64,000 nucleotides of DNA from Streptomyces antioxidans (GCF_000968685.2 NZ_LAKD02000006.1:124001-188000); one strand, 5' to 3'. Shown: positions 8,271-17,122, counted from the stretch's first letter. Notes: a model not told the origin generated them from the letters alone. Translations and numbers: made by a program.

Positions 8271-9233
8271 ATGCGGATCCACGGAGACGCCGTCCGGGTG
8301 GGTGTCCACTCGGGCCAGCAGTACACGGCCTTCACCGAGGCGCTTCAGCTGTGGCAGACGGCCGAGGAGCTGGGATACGACTGGGTGTCCCTCTTCGACC
8401 ACTTCCGCCCGCCCATGGGCGGCCCGGCGGGGCCGTGCTTCGAGGGCATGTCACTGCTCGCGGCGCTGGCCGCGCGCACCAGCCGGATCCGCTGCGCCGT
8501 GCTGGTCTCGGCGGTCACCTGGCGGCACCCGGCGCTGGCCGCCGCCACCGCGGCCACCATCGACCACGTCTCGGGCGGGCGCCTGGAGTTCGGGGTGGGT
8601 GCGGCCGGTGCGGACCTGGCCTACGGCCAGTACGGCATCGGCTTCCCCGGCGCCGGGACCCGGCTGGACATGCTGGACGAGGCCTGCCGGGTGCTCCGGG
8701 CGCTGTGGACCGGCGGACCTGCCACCTTCGAGGGCGAACACTTCCGGCTGGCGGACGCCCATCTGCGACCGCGCCCCCTCCAGCGGCGGCTGCCGCTGGT
8801 GATCGGTGGCGAGGGCGAGCGGCGGATGCTGCGGATCGTCGCGGAACACGCCGACATCTGGAACACCCTCGCCGGAACCCCGGACACCTACCGCCGCCGG
8901 CTGCGGAAGCTGGCCGAACACTGTGCCGCCGTGGGCCGCGACCCCGGGACCATCCGCCAGTCGGTGACGTTCCGGGCCATCCTCGCCGAGGACGAGCGGC
9001 AGGCGCTGGAGCGCAAGGAGCGGCTGCTGGAGCGGGTGGGCCCCGATTCGCCGGTGTGGCCGGAGTATCTGGTCTTCGGCACGCCCGAGCAGTGCCTGGA
9101 GCGGCTGCGGCCCTATCTGGAGCTGGGCGTCCGTGACTTCCTGCTCGGCGCCCGCCCACCGGTCGACTGGCAGACCCTCGAGCTCTTCGCCCGGCACGTC
9201 GCCCCGGCGCTGCGCGCCCGCAGCACCGGCTGA
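8271..9233 (+). CDS. LLM-class (luciferase-like) oxidoreductase, probably F420-dependent
   Basis: A 320-residue luciferase-like TIM barrel with the family signatures WQTAEELGYDWVSLFDHF near the N-terminus, DHVSGGRLEFGVG in the middle and PLVIGGEGERRML before the C-terminal half. Members use reduced F420 or FMN for hydride transfer or mono-oxygenation. The start is taken as ATG 8271; GTG 8265 overlapping the carrier stop is equally possible and would add two residues. In the cluster it could reduce or oxidise a ring intermediate. The substrate cannot be read from the sequence. Confidence 0.8.
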   Translation: MRIHGDAVRVGVHSGQQYTAFTEALQLWQTAEELGYDWVSLFDHFRPPMGGPAGPCFEGMSLLAALAARTSRIRCAVLVSAVTWRHPALAAATAATIDHVSGGRLEFGVGAAGADLAYGQYGIGFPGAGTRLDMLDEACRVLRALWTGGPATFEGEHFRLADAHLRPRPLQRRLPLVIGGEGERRMLRIVAEHADIWNTLAGTPDTYRRRLRKLAEHCAAVGRDPGTIRQSVTFRAILAEDERQALERKERLLERVGPDSPVWPEYLVFGTPEQCLERLRPYLELGVRDFLLGARPPVDWQTLELFARHVAPALRARSTG

Positions 9234-9280
9234 GCGACCTGTCTTCTCTTCCCTCATATCGCGGCCCACGGAGGCTCACC

Positions 9281-10063
9281 ATGGCGAACTACTACTACAG
9301 CGACGGCTTCGCGGCCTTCTTCGACAGCCGCTACACGGGATGGGTCCACGCCTTCTCGCCCCGGCTCGCCGACCACCTCGACCGGCAGGGGCTGCCCGAG
9401 CGCTCGGTGATCGACCTGTGTTGCGGCACGGGCGTGACGGCGTCGGTCTTCCTCGCGGCGGGCTGGCGGGCCACCGGCGTGGACGGGTCGAGCGCCATGC
9501 TGGACATCGCGCGCAAGAAGCTCGCGCCCGGTGTGGAGAGCGGCACGCTCACGCTGATCGAGGCCGACGCCCGGAGCTTTCGCACCCCGCGCCGGGCAGC
9601 CGCCTGCGTGAGCCTGGACGGGGCGCTCAACCACCTGGGCTCGGTGGCGGAGCTGGCCGAGTGCTTCGGCTCGGTGCACGACGCGCTGCTTCCGGGCGGG
9701 GAGTTCGTCTTCGACCTCTACGCCGGATCCCACTTCCGCCACTGGAACAACGTCACCCTGACCGACGACGACGAGGCGGTCATCGTCAAGCGCGGCGTCT
9801 GGGACGACTCCACCCGGACGGGGATGCTGCGCGTTTCCGGCGTCTTCGGCACCGGGATGTCCGCCCAGCGGGTGGACCAGACACTGCGCAGCTGGGAGTA
9901 CGACGACACCGAGGTGGCCGGGGCGCTGGAGGCGGCCGGACTCGTCCCGGCCGAGCACGACTTCGAGCAGCGCTACGTCAAGTGCGACTCGGGCTCGTGC
10001 TCCCTGACCCCGGTCCCCTGCCGCACCGTCTACCGCGCCCGCAAGCCCCTCGAGCAGAAGTGA
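9281..10063 (+). CDS. Class I SAM-dependent methyltransferase, small-molecule type
   Basis: 260 residues with a Rossmann methyltransferase fold: motif I VIDLCCGTGVTAS, acidic motif II VDGSSAML, and a motif IV region around SLDGALNHL. The C-terminal half resembles small-molecule N- or O-methyltransferases. The ATG follows GGAGG at 9270-9274. Altemicidin-type compounds carry an N-methyl group on the reduced pyridine ring, which would suit this enzyme; that assignment is by exclusion, since the next gene is a recognisable C-methyltransferase. Confidence 0.8.
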   Translation: MANYYYSDGFAAFFDSRYTGWVHAFSPRLADHLDRQGLPERSVIDLCCGTGVTASVFLAAGWRATGVDGSSAMLDIARKKLAPGVESGTLTLIEADARSFRTPRRAAACVSLDGALNHLGSVAELAECFGSVHDALLPGGEFVFDLYAGSHFRHWNNVTLTDDDEAVIVKRGVWDDSTRTGMLRVSGVFGTGMSAQRVDQTLRSWEYDDTEVAGALEAAGLVPAEHDFEQRYVKCDSGSCSLTPVPCRTVYRARKPLEQK

Positions 10064-10100
10064 TCGCCCCCCGGCACCCCTCACCACACAAGGAGCAGTG

Positions 10101-11123
10101 ATGACGACAACAACACCGCACTTCACCCCCACTCCTGCCGCCACTCCGAGCACCGACTCCCTGTTCTGTGCGTCCGTGGCCGTCTCCGCGCTGTCGGCCG
10201 CCGTGGAACTCGGGCTGCTCGACGACCTCAAGGACCGCGGGGAAATCCGGTTCGACGACCGTGATCGGGGCGCGGACCGGATCGACCCCGCCGTGCTCCG
10301 CGGCATCCTGCTGCCCCTGGAGTGGGCCGGGATCGTCGTGCTGGACGAGCGGTCCGCACGGCCGGGACCGGGCTTCGACGCGGCCTACCTCGACCGCGGC
10401 TACTTCTACTGGCTGGCCGGTGGCAACGGCGAGCTGACCAGCCGGGCGCCGCAGGTCGCCCTGGAGCGCAACCGGCACGGCGAGTTCTACCACCGGGACA
10501 TGCGGGCCGTCGCGGTGAGTTCCCGGATGATCGGCGATGTCGAGGTCGAGCTCCGCTTCGACAAGATCCTCGCCGACCGGCCGCCCCGTGCGGTGTGCGA
10601 CCTGGGCTGCGGCTCCGGCCAGCGGCTCATCCGCATCGCCGGCAACCACCCCGGGGTGCGTGGCGTGGGCGTGGACATCGCGCCCGCGGCCGTGGAGCTG
10701 ACCGGGGCCTCCGTGGCCGGGGCCGGTCTCGCGGACCGGATCTCGGTGCACCACGGCGATGTGCACGCACTGCCCCAGCTGCCCGAGTTCGCCGGTATCG
10801 ACGTGGTCACCTGCGTGTTCATGGGGCATGACTTCTGGCCGTACGACAAGTGTGTGACGGTGCTGCGCAGGATCCGCGAGGTCTTCCCCGATGTGGAGCG
10901 GTTCCTGCTGTGCGATGTGGTGCGCAGCGAGGTGGCGCCGAGTCCCCACACTCCCATCTTCACCCTGGGCTTCGAATTCGCCCATGCGCTGATGGGGGTG
11001 ACGCTGCCGACGCGCTCTGACTGGATGGCCGCGTTCGACGCCTCCGGCTGGGAGTGCGAGGCGGTCCAGGAGTTCAACCGCCCGCCGGGTGGTCTGCTCT
11101 TCGAGCTGCGCCCCAGCGGCTGA
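10101..11123 (+). CDS. MppJ-like phenylpyruvate C3-methyltransferase
   Basis: A 340-residue SAM methyltransferase with an N-terminal winged-helix dimerisation region and a C-terminal Rossmann domain (DLGCGSGQRLIRIA). It keeps the local sequence features I associate with MppJ, the iron-dependent phenylpyruvate C-methyltransferase of mannopeptimycin biosynthesis: GHDFWP, the FLLCDV strand, and PIFTLGFEFAHALMGVTLPT, which together contain the His/Asp/His metal ligands. The product, beta-methylphenylpyruvate, would be transaminated to beta-methylphenylalanine, the amino acid found in SB-203208. ATG 10101 is preferred over GTG 10098 because AGGAG lies at 10091-10095. This is the last gene of the rightward operon. 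Confidence 0.85.
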   Translation: MTTTTPHFTPTPAATPSTDSLFCASVAVSALSAAVELGLLDDLKDRGEIRFDDRDRGADRIDPAVLRGILLPLEWAGIVVLDERSARPGPGFDAAYLDRGYFYWLAGGNGELTSRAPQVALERNRHGEFYHRDMRAVAVSSRMIGDVEVELRFDKILADRPPRAVCDLGCGSGQRLIRIAGNHPGVRGVGVDIAPAAVELTGASVAGAGLADRISVHHGDVHALPQLPEFAGIDVVTCVFMGHDFWPYDKCVTVLRRIREVFPDVERFLLCDVVRSEVAPSPHTPIFTLGFEFAHALMGVTLPTRSDWMAAFDASGWECEAVQEFNRPPGGLLFELRPSG

Positions 11124-11173
11124 GCACGGGGCGCCTGCGGCGGGCTCCGCCCCAGAACCCGTAGAGCTGCGAC

Positions 11174-11217
11174 GAAAGCGCCGCTCGCCTCCCGAGAGGG
11201 GGGCGAGCGGCGCTTTC
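11174..11217. terminator. Bidirectional terminator hairpin between convergent operons
   Basis: A perfect 16-bp inverted repeat (11174-11189 and 11202-11217) with a 12-nt loop. It begins with GAAA and ends with TTTC, so it reads as a terminator on both strands. It sits between the ends of the MppJ-like gene and the leftward GNAT gene. Confidence 0.85.
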
Positions 11218-11230
11218 GGCTGGCCGGGGG

Positions 11231-12271
11231 TCAGCGCCAGGCGCGGCCGGACACTCCGCTCAGGTTCCAGCCGTCCGCCTTGTCGAGGTGGCGCAGCTTG
11301 GGCGGCATCTCGGCGCCGGTCGCCCGGACCATCAGGCTGGGGAGGTACATATCGCGGGTGAACAGGCCCGTGGGCGCGTCGAGTTCAGCGCCCAGCGCGC
11401 GCAGCGCCGCCACCCGCACCGGAGACAGATCGCGGGTCCACATCAGCACCTCGGCGCCCGGCAGCCACGCCAGGGCGGCCTCCACCAGGTCCGCGAACAC
11501 CTCGTCCGAGGTGGCCTCGCAGTCCACGATGGTCGTCGGGGTCTCGCCGTCGTCGGGGTCGACGCCCGAGCGGTGGCCGATGAGATGGCCCTCGACGGGT
11601 CCGTCGCCCGCGACCAGGTGGAAGTAGCGGGCCAGTGGGTTCGCGGCGCGCCAGCGGAAGTACGCGGCGTCCCGCACCGGGCGCGGGCCTTCGCCGCCCG
11701 GCAGCCGGGCCACCAGCCCCGCCATCGCCTCCGCGGCCACAGCGGGCAGCGGACGCAGCGTCAGCCGCGACCTGGCCCCCCGCGTGGCGGGCAGCTCGTG
11801 CCACGGCCGGTCGGCCACCAGTGGCTTCTCGCGGTGGACCACGGCTTGTGCCCAGGGGCCGATGAGGCGCCATCCGTTCATCAGCATGGCGGGACCGGCC
11901 CCCTGGTCACCGAAGTCCAGCAGCCAGGACACCCCGTCGGCGCGCAGCCGTGCCACCACCTCGTCGGTGAGCATCCGGAACAGCGGACTGCCCTGGTGGC
12001 GCGGGGCGACCACGGTGTCCGTCAGACAGGGCAGCATAAACCGCTCCCCCGCCACCTCCCAGCACGCGCCGAAGACCCCCACCATGCCGACCAGTTCGTC
12101 TCCCTCGCGGGCGAGGGTGACATACCGGTCGTCGAGGTGGGGGTTGGTGGCGTACTTCCAGTCCATATAGGCCAGATTGGCGCGGCGTCCGCCGCGCCAC
12201 AGCGAGTCCTGGAAGTCCGCGATCTCCCGTCGGTCCCGGGCCGTGCCGCCCGTGAAGGAGAACTCGGTCAT
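11231..12271 (-). CDS. GNAT-family aminoacyltransferase, candidate SbzC-type
   Basis: 346 residues; the first 170 hold a GNAT domain with the V..R..G acyl-donor segment (VVAPRHQGSPLFRML). The remainder reads as a second, degenerate GNAT-like half, giving the long two-domain form. Its start overlaps the adenylation-domain stop by ATGA, which argues for functional pairing. In SB-203208 biosynthesis the GNAT SbzC transfers beta-methylphenylalanine. The presence of an MppJ-like methyltransferase, an adenylation domain and a free carrier fits the same job here. The alternative is a resistance acetyltransferase. Confidence 0.75.
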   Translation of the reverse strand: MTEFSFTGGTARDRREIADFQDSLWRGGRRANLAYMDWKYATNPHLDDRYVTLAREGDELVGMVGVFGACWEVAGERFMLPCLTDTVVAPRHQGSPLFRMLTDEVVARLRADGVSWLLDFGDQGAGPAMLMNGWRLIGPWAQAVVHREKPLVADRPWHELPATRGARSRLTLRPLPAVAAEAMAGLVARLPGGEGPRPVRDAAYFRWRAANPLARYFHLVAGDGPVEGHLIGHRSGVDPDDGETPTTIVDCEATSDEVFADLVEAALAWLPGAEVLMWTRDLSPVRVAALRALGAELDAPTGLFTRDMYLPSLMVRATGAEMPPKLRHLDKADGWNLSGVSGRAWR

Positions 12272-13875
12272 GCGCCGCCACCGCCGCCGGGGACGGCCTC
12301 TTCGGCGGTGAAGCGCCGCTGGAGGGCGCGCAGATCGGTCTTGCCGTTGGCGTTGACGGGCAGCGTCTCCAGCGCGAGCCAGCGGGTGGGGAGCATATAG
12401 CCGGGCACCTTGCTCCCGAGGCGGGCCTTCACCTGGGCCGTGGTCAGCGAGATACCGGCGGCGAGGGTGTAGGCCGCGCAGATCAGCGGGGTTCCGGTGC
12501 GGCTCGGCGCCGCCACCACCGCCGCGGCGGCGATCTCCGGCAGCGAGTGCAGCTCGGTCATCACCTCGTCCAGCTCCACGCGGTAGCCATTGACCTTGAC
12601 CTGGCGGTCGGCGCGGCCGTGGAAGCGCAGCAGCCCGTCCGCGTCCCGGCTGCCGAGGTCACCGGTGCGGTACGCGCGCCGTCCGGAGCCGGGCGGCAGC
12701 TCGATGAACGAGGCCGCGGTGCGCTCGGGGTCGCGCCAGTACCCCGGACTGACCCCCGCGCCGCCGATCACCATCTCGCCCACCTCGCCGGGGGCGACCG
12801 GACGCAGCTGGTCGTCGACGGGCTCCAGCCACTCGCCGGGGATGGCCCGGCCGACCGGAAGCGCCTCGTCGGGCGGTTCGGTCAGGGTGTGGAACGAGCT
12901 GGCGATGGTGGTCTCGGTGGTGCCGTAGAAGCCGGTGAAGGTGACGTGGGGCAGCCGCCGCATCCAGTACTCCACGTCCGTGGGCGGGAACACCTCACCG
13001 CCCCACAACACCCGGCGCAGCTGCGGGAAGTCGTCCTTCTCCACCACCTCGTGGCGCGCCATCGCGCTGAGCACGGACGGCACGGAGAGCCACTGGGTGA
13101 GCCGTGCGTCGCGGATGAACTGGGCCAGTGTGGTGGGCAGCAGACTGGCCTCCGGCGGGACCAGATGCAGCTCGGCCCCGCAGCTCAGCGGCCCGTACAC
13201 ATCCCACAGCGAGCCGTCGAAGTGCAGTTGGAGATGGCAGGAGACCCGGTCGTCGGAGCCTAGCCCGAAGTGTTCATTGGCCCAGGTCACGAAGTGGACG
13301 ATGGCGTCGTGGGTGAGCGGTACGCCCTTGGGCTCGCCCGCCGAGCCCGAGGTGAACAGCACATACGCCACACCGGATGCGCCGCTGACCGGCTCGGGCG
13401 CGGTCGTGGGCGCCGAGACGACATCGGCCGCGGTGACCGTGGGGAAGTGGCCGGTGGGGAGGGGGTCCGTGGGGTCTCCCTCGGGCAGGCACAGGCCCAC
13501 CACCGCGCCGGGCGCCGTGGCGGCCGACACCTCGGTGGCCAGGGGGGTCCGCTGCCGGTCGGCGAGGATCCGGCACGGCCCGGTCCGGTTGACGATGGAC
13601 ACCAGCCGGTCCGCGGGCGACGCCGTGTCCAGCGGCACACAGACGCCACCGGCCTTGAGCACACCGAGCAGGTACACCACCGCGTCCGGGCCCTTGGGTG
13701 CCAGTACGCACACCCGGTCGTCCGGGCGCAGCCCGCCGCTGCGCAGTGCGTGGGCCAGCTGGCCGGACCGCTCGTCCAGCTCCCGATAGGTCAGCCGCAC
13801 GGGGCCGAACACGACCGCGTCCGCCTCCGGTGTTCGCGTGGCCTGTGCGCTCACAAGCCCTTCAAGACGGGTCAT
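12268..13875 (-). CDS. Stand-alone NRPS adenylation domain
   Basis: A 535-residue amino-acid adenylation domain without fused condensation or carrier domains. Core motifs are in order: A3 TSGSAGEPKG, the FDGS element whose Asp contacts the amino group, A5 FYGTTET, A7 YRTGDL, A8 GRADRQVKVNGYRVE and the A10 lysine in NANGKTDL. It activates an amino acid as the adenylate and would load the free carrier at 8011-8268. With an MppJ-like enzyme in the cluster the likely substrate is beta-methylphenylalanine; I did not derive the specificity code with certainty. It starts 18 bp after the IleRS-like stop and overlaps the GNAT gene. Confidence 0.9.
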   Translation of the reverse strand: MTRLEGLVSAQATRTPEADAVVFGPVRLTYRELDERSGQLAHALRSGGLRPDDRVCVLAPKGPDAVVYLLGVLKAGGVCVPLDTASPADRLVSIVNRTGPCRILADRQRTPLATEVSAATAPGAVVGLCLPEGDPTDPLPTGHFPTVTAADVVSAPTTAPEPVSGASGVAYVLFTSGSAGEPKGVPLTHDAIVHFVTWANEHFGLGSDDRVSCHLQLHFDGSLWDVYGPLSCGAELHLVPPEASLLPTTLAQFIRDARLTQWLSVPSVLSAMARHEVVEKDDFPQLRRVLWGGEVFPPTDVEYWMRRLPHVTFTGFYGTTETTIASSFHTLTEPPDEALPVGRAIPGEWLEPVDDQLRPVAPGEVGEMVIGGAGVSPGYWRDPERTAASFIELPPGSGRRAYRTGDLGSRDADGLLRFHGRADRQVKVNGYRVELDEVMTELHSLPEIAAAAVVAAPSRTGTPLICAAYTLAAGISLTTAQVKARLGSKVPGYMLPTRWLALETLPVNANGKTDLRALQRRFTAEEAVPGGGGGA

Positions 13876-13893
13876 CCGAATTCTCTTCCTGTG

Positions 13894-16800
13894 TCAGAGC
13901 CGGTCGATGTGCACCCGGACCGCGGTGCCGTCGCCGATGACGCCCTCGTGACCGGCGCCCGCGAGCGGGCCGTACGTCAGCCGCTCGGCCAGGGTCTCGG
14001 CCATCAGCAGCGCCCCATGGGGCCGGATCCGTGCCGCCACCGCTTCGGGCAGCTCGACGCTGAGCGCGATGCGGTCGGAGACGTCGAGGTTGACCGCGCG
14101 GCGTGCCTGCTGCACCACGCGCACCAGGTCGCGCGCCGCGCCCTCGGCCGCCAGCTCCTCGGTCACCTCGACATCGAGCACGACCAGCCCCGCCCCGCCG
14201 GGCAGCGCGGCGACGGCGCCCGGTCCATCGGCGGCGAGCCGCAACTCGTACTCCCCGGTGCGCAGTTCCCGCCCCGCGGCCACGACGTTTCCGTCCTCGT
14301 CCGTGGTCCAGTCGTCGGTGGCGGCGGCGCGGATGACCTCCTGCACCGCCCCGCCGAGGCGGGGGCCGCACCTGCGGGGGTCGACGGTCAGCCGCATCCG
14401 GCCGTGGGCGGAGACATCGGTGGTGAGCTGGACGTCCCTGACATTGAGCTGGTCGCGGAGCAGTCCGGTGTAGGGATCGAGCGCGGGGGCGTCGGGGTCG
14501 GCGATGACCAGCCGCGCCAGGGGCAGCCGCAGCCGCAGCCGGTGGCTCTTGCGCTGGCCGAGCGCGGTCGAGGCGACCTCGCGCACCCGGTCCATCACCC
14601 GCACCAGCTCCGGGTCGTGCGGCAGTTCCTCCGCCGAGGGCCAGGTGGTCAGGTGCACCGACCGGCCACCGGTGAGCCCGCGCCAGATCCGTTCGGTGAT
14701 GAGCGGCAGCAGCGGTGCCATCAGCCGGGAGAGCGTTTCGAGCGCGGTGTGCAGGGTGTCCACGGCCGCGCGGTCCCCGGCGGTGAACCGGTCGCGGGAG
14801 CAGCGGATGTACCAGTTGGTCAGCACATCGAGGTGGTCCCGCAGCGCGGAGCAGGCGCGCGAGAGGTCGTAGTCGTCCATCGCGCGGGTGGTCAGCTCGA
14901 CCAGGGCGCGGGTCTTGGCCAGCAGATAGCGGTCGAGCGGATGAGCGGCGTCCGTGCGGACACGGCCCTCGGTGTCGTCCGCGTACAGGGTGAGGAAGTG
15001 CCAGGCGTTCCACAGCGGCAGCAGCACCTGGCGCAGGGCCTCCCTGCTCCCGGCCTCGGTGACCTCCAGGTCCCGGGCGCGCAGCAGGGGCGAGCTCATG
15101 AGGAACCAGCGCATGGCGTCGGAGCCGTCGCGGGCGAAGACGTCGTTGACATCGAGGTAGTTGTTGCGCGCCTTGGACATGGCCTGTCCGTCGTGGCCGA
15201 GCACCACACCGAGGACGGTGCAGTTGGCGAAGGCCGGACGGTCGAACAGCGCGGTCGACATGACGTGCATGTTGTAGAACCAGCCGCGGGTCTGGGCGTA
15301 GTACTCGACCACGAAGTCGCCCGGGGAGTGGCGCTCGAACCACTCGGCGTTCTCAAAGGGGTAGTGCACCTGCGCGAACGGCATGGAGCCGGTCTCGAAC
15401 CAGCAGTCCAGCACCTCGGGCACCCGTCGCATCACCGCGCGGCCCGACGGGTCGTCGGGGTTGGGGCGGGTCAGCCCGTCGACGTACGGACGGTGCAGAT
15501 CGCCGGGGCGTACGCCGAAGTCGCGCTCGATCTCGTCCAGGGAGCCGTACACATCGACCCGGGGGTGGGCGGGGTCGTCCGACACCCACACCGGGATGGG
15601 GGCGCCCCAGTAGCGGTTGCGGGAGATGTTCCAGTCCTTGGCGCCGCGCACCCAGTTGCCGAACTGGCCGTCGCGCACATGCTCGGGGGTCCAGCTGATC
15701 CGCTCGTTGAGTTCCAGCATCCGGGCGCGCAGCCGGGTGACGGCGACGAACCAGGTGGCGATGGCGTGTTGCAGCAGCTGGGTGCCGCAGCGCCAGCAGT
15801 GCGGCCGGGAGCGGGTGTGCGACCGGTCGTGCAGCAGCGCGCCGCCCGTCTCCAGCAGGCCGAGCACGGTGCCGGTGGACTCCAGCACCGGGGCTCCCGC
15901 GCACGGCGGCACCTCGTCGGTGTAGCGGCCGCCGGAGCCGACCGGATAGGTCCGGCCGATGCCCCGCTCGGTGGCGAGGGCGTGGTCCCGCTCGTCGAAA
16001 CACGGGGTGACGGCCACGGCGCCGGTGCCCTCGCCGGTGTCCACCGAGCGTTCCGCCACCACGACATGGCGGTCGTCGGCGGTGGCGGAGAAGTCGAACA
16101 GCGGGGTGTACCGGCGGCCCGCCAGCTCGGCACCGCGGTGCCGGGCGACCACCGGCCCGCCACCGACCAGCCCGGCGTGGGCGTCGAGCCGGTCGGCCGC
16201 CACCACCAGGCGCCGCCCGCCGCTGTCCACCACGGCGTACTCGGCCTCGGGGTGCACCGCCACCGCCGTGGCGCCCGGCAGCGCCCAGGGCTGCTCGGAC
16301 TCCACCAGCAGCAGCTCGCCGCCGTCCAGCGCCACGCCCACCACCACGGTGGTGCCCGGCACCTCGCGGTGGGTGTCGCTGCCGTCGATACGGCCGCTGC
16401 TCTCGGCGTTGGCCAGCGGGGTCTCGCAGTGCGCGCAATACCAGGAAACCGAATGGCCCTGATAGATCAGGCCCTTGTCCCACATGGTCTTGAACGCCCA
16501 CATGACGCTCTCCATGTAGTCGAGGTCATGGGTTTTGACGGATTCGTCGAAGTCGACCCAGCGGGCCTGCCGATTGACGTAGTCGCGCCATTCTCCGGTA
16601 TAGCGCATCACCGTCGTACGGCACACCTCGTTGAACCGCTCGACGCCCATGCGCTCGATATCGGACTTGGCGGTGATGCCGAGTTGCTTCTCGGCGTCGA
16701 GTTCCGCGGGCAGCCCGTGCGAGGTCCAGCCGAAGCGCCGTTCGACCCGGCGCCCGCGCATGGTCTGGTAGCGCGGCACCACGTCCTTCGCGTACCCGGC

Positions 16801-17004
16801 CAGCAGATGTCCGTAGTGCGGCAGGCCATTGGCGAACGGCGGTCCGTCGTAGAACACGAATTCTTCGGCGTTTTCGGCCTTCCGCGCTTCCACGGTCTCC
16901 TGGAAGATGTGGTTCTTCTCCCAGTAGTCCAGGACGTCGAGTTCGACATCGGGGAAGTGCGGTCTCGCGGGTACGCCGTCGGCCCCGGCCATCGGATATG
17001 CCAT
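13894..17004 (-). CDS. ileS: Isoleucyl-tRNA synthetase-like protein with degenerate editing site
   Basis: 1036 residues, closest by eye to the eukaryote-like IleRS of actinobacteria such as Mycobacterium. The Rossmann core is present with HYGH at residues 63-66, and the anticodon-binding domain follows. Key motifs have drifted. The KMSKS loop reads AMSKA (608-612), the usual GWDTHGLPAE reads GWTSHGLPAE (92-101), the editing-site threonine-rich TTTPW is SEQPW (236-240), and the editing histidine after GTGAV is alanine (331), although the later Asp340 remains. The first gene of the leftward operon, it is followed by the adenylation domain. In SB-203208 an IleRS-like enzyme (SbzA) transfers isoleucine to the sulfonamide, which fits loss of editing. 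A self-resistance IleRS against an IleRS inhibitor is the alternative. Confidence 0.9.
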   Translation of the reverse strand: MAYPMAGADGVPARPHFPDVELDVLDYWEKNHIFQETVEARKAENAEEFVFYDGPPFANGLPHYGHLLAGYAKDVVPRYQTMRGRRVERRFGWTSHGLPAELDAEKQLGITAKSDIERMGVERFNEVCRTTVMRYTGEWRDYVNRQARWVDFDESVKTHDLDYMESVMWAFKTMWDKGLIYQGHSVSWYCAHCETPLANAESSGRIDGSDTHREVPGTTVVVGVALDGGELLLVESEQPWALPGATAVAVHPEAEYAVVDSGGRRLVVAADRLDAHAGLVGGGPVVARHRGAELAGRRYTPLFDFSATADDRHVVVAERSVDTGEGTGAVAVTPCFDERDHALATERGIGRTYPVGSGGRYTDEVPPCAGAPVLESTGTVLGLLETGGALLHDRSHTRSRPHCWRCGTQLLQHAIATWFVAVTRLRARMLELNERISWTPEHVRDGQFGNWVRGAKDWNISRNRYWGAPIPVWVSDDPAHPRVDVYGSLDEIERDFGVRPGDLHRPYVDGLTRPNPDDPSGRAVMRRVPEVLDCWFETGSMPFAQVHYPFENAEWFERHSPGDFVVEYYAQTRGWFYNMHVMSTALFDRPAFANCTVLGVVLGHDGQAMSKARNNYLDVNDVFARDGSDAMRWFLMSSPLLRARDLEVTEAGSREALRQVLLPLWNAWHFLTLYADDTEGRVRTDAAHPLDRYLLAKTRALVELTTRAMDDYDLSRACSALRDHLDVLTNWYIRCSRDRFTAGDRAAVDTLHTALETLSRLMAPLLPLITERIWRGLTGGRSVHLTTWPSAEELPHDPELVRVMDRVREVASTALGQRKSHRLRLRLPLARLVIADPDAPALDPYTGLLRDQLNVRDVQLTTDVSAHGRMRLTVDPRRCGPRLGGAVQEVIRAAATDDWTTDEDGNVVAAGRELRTGEYELRLAADGPGAVAALPGGAGLVVLDVEVTEELAAEGAARDLVRVVQQARRAVNLDVSDRIALSVELPEAVAARIRPHGALLMAETLAERLTYGPLAGAGHEGVIGDGTAVRVHIDRL

Positions 17005-17024
17005 CGCTCAGTAAACCTCGCAGG

Positions 17025-17052
17025 GTCGGCCCGCAGTGCAGTGAGGGCCGAC
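17025..17052 (-). promoter_or_regulatory. Leader hairpin/inverted repeat upstream of the IleRS-like gene
   Basis: An 8-bp perfect stem (17025-17032 with 17045-17052) and a 12-nt loop, ending about 20 bp before the ATG. It could be an operator or an RNA leader hairpin close to the ribosome site (GAGG, about 11 nt from the start). No convincing T-box sequence accompanies it. Confidence 0.4.
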
Positions 17053-17122
17053 TCTAACGAGGGGATGGGAAATGCCCGGTAATCGCGGAAACACCGGCGT
17101 CCCCGCGCGTGGTGCCGGGCGA

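Noticed and set aside
8011..13875. A modular NRPS or PKS assembly line
   Set aside because: No condensation, ketosynthase, acyltransferase or thioesterase domain accompanies the carriers and adenylation domain.
11288..17082. Very long rightward open frames opposite the leftward operon
   Set aside because: Their composition (Gly/Val/Arg/His-rich with no motif) is typical of antisense frames in high-GC DNA.
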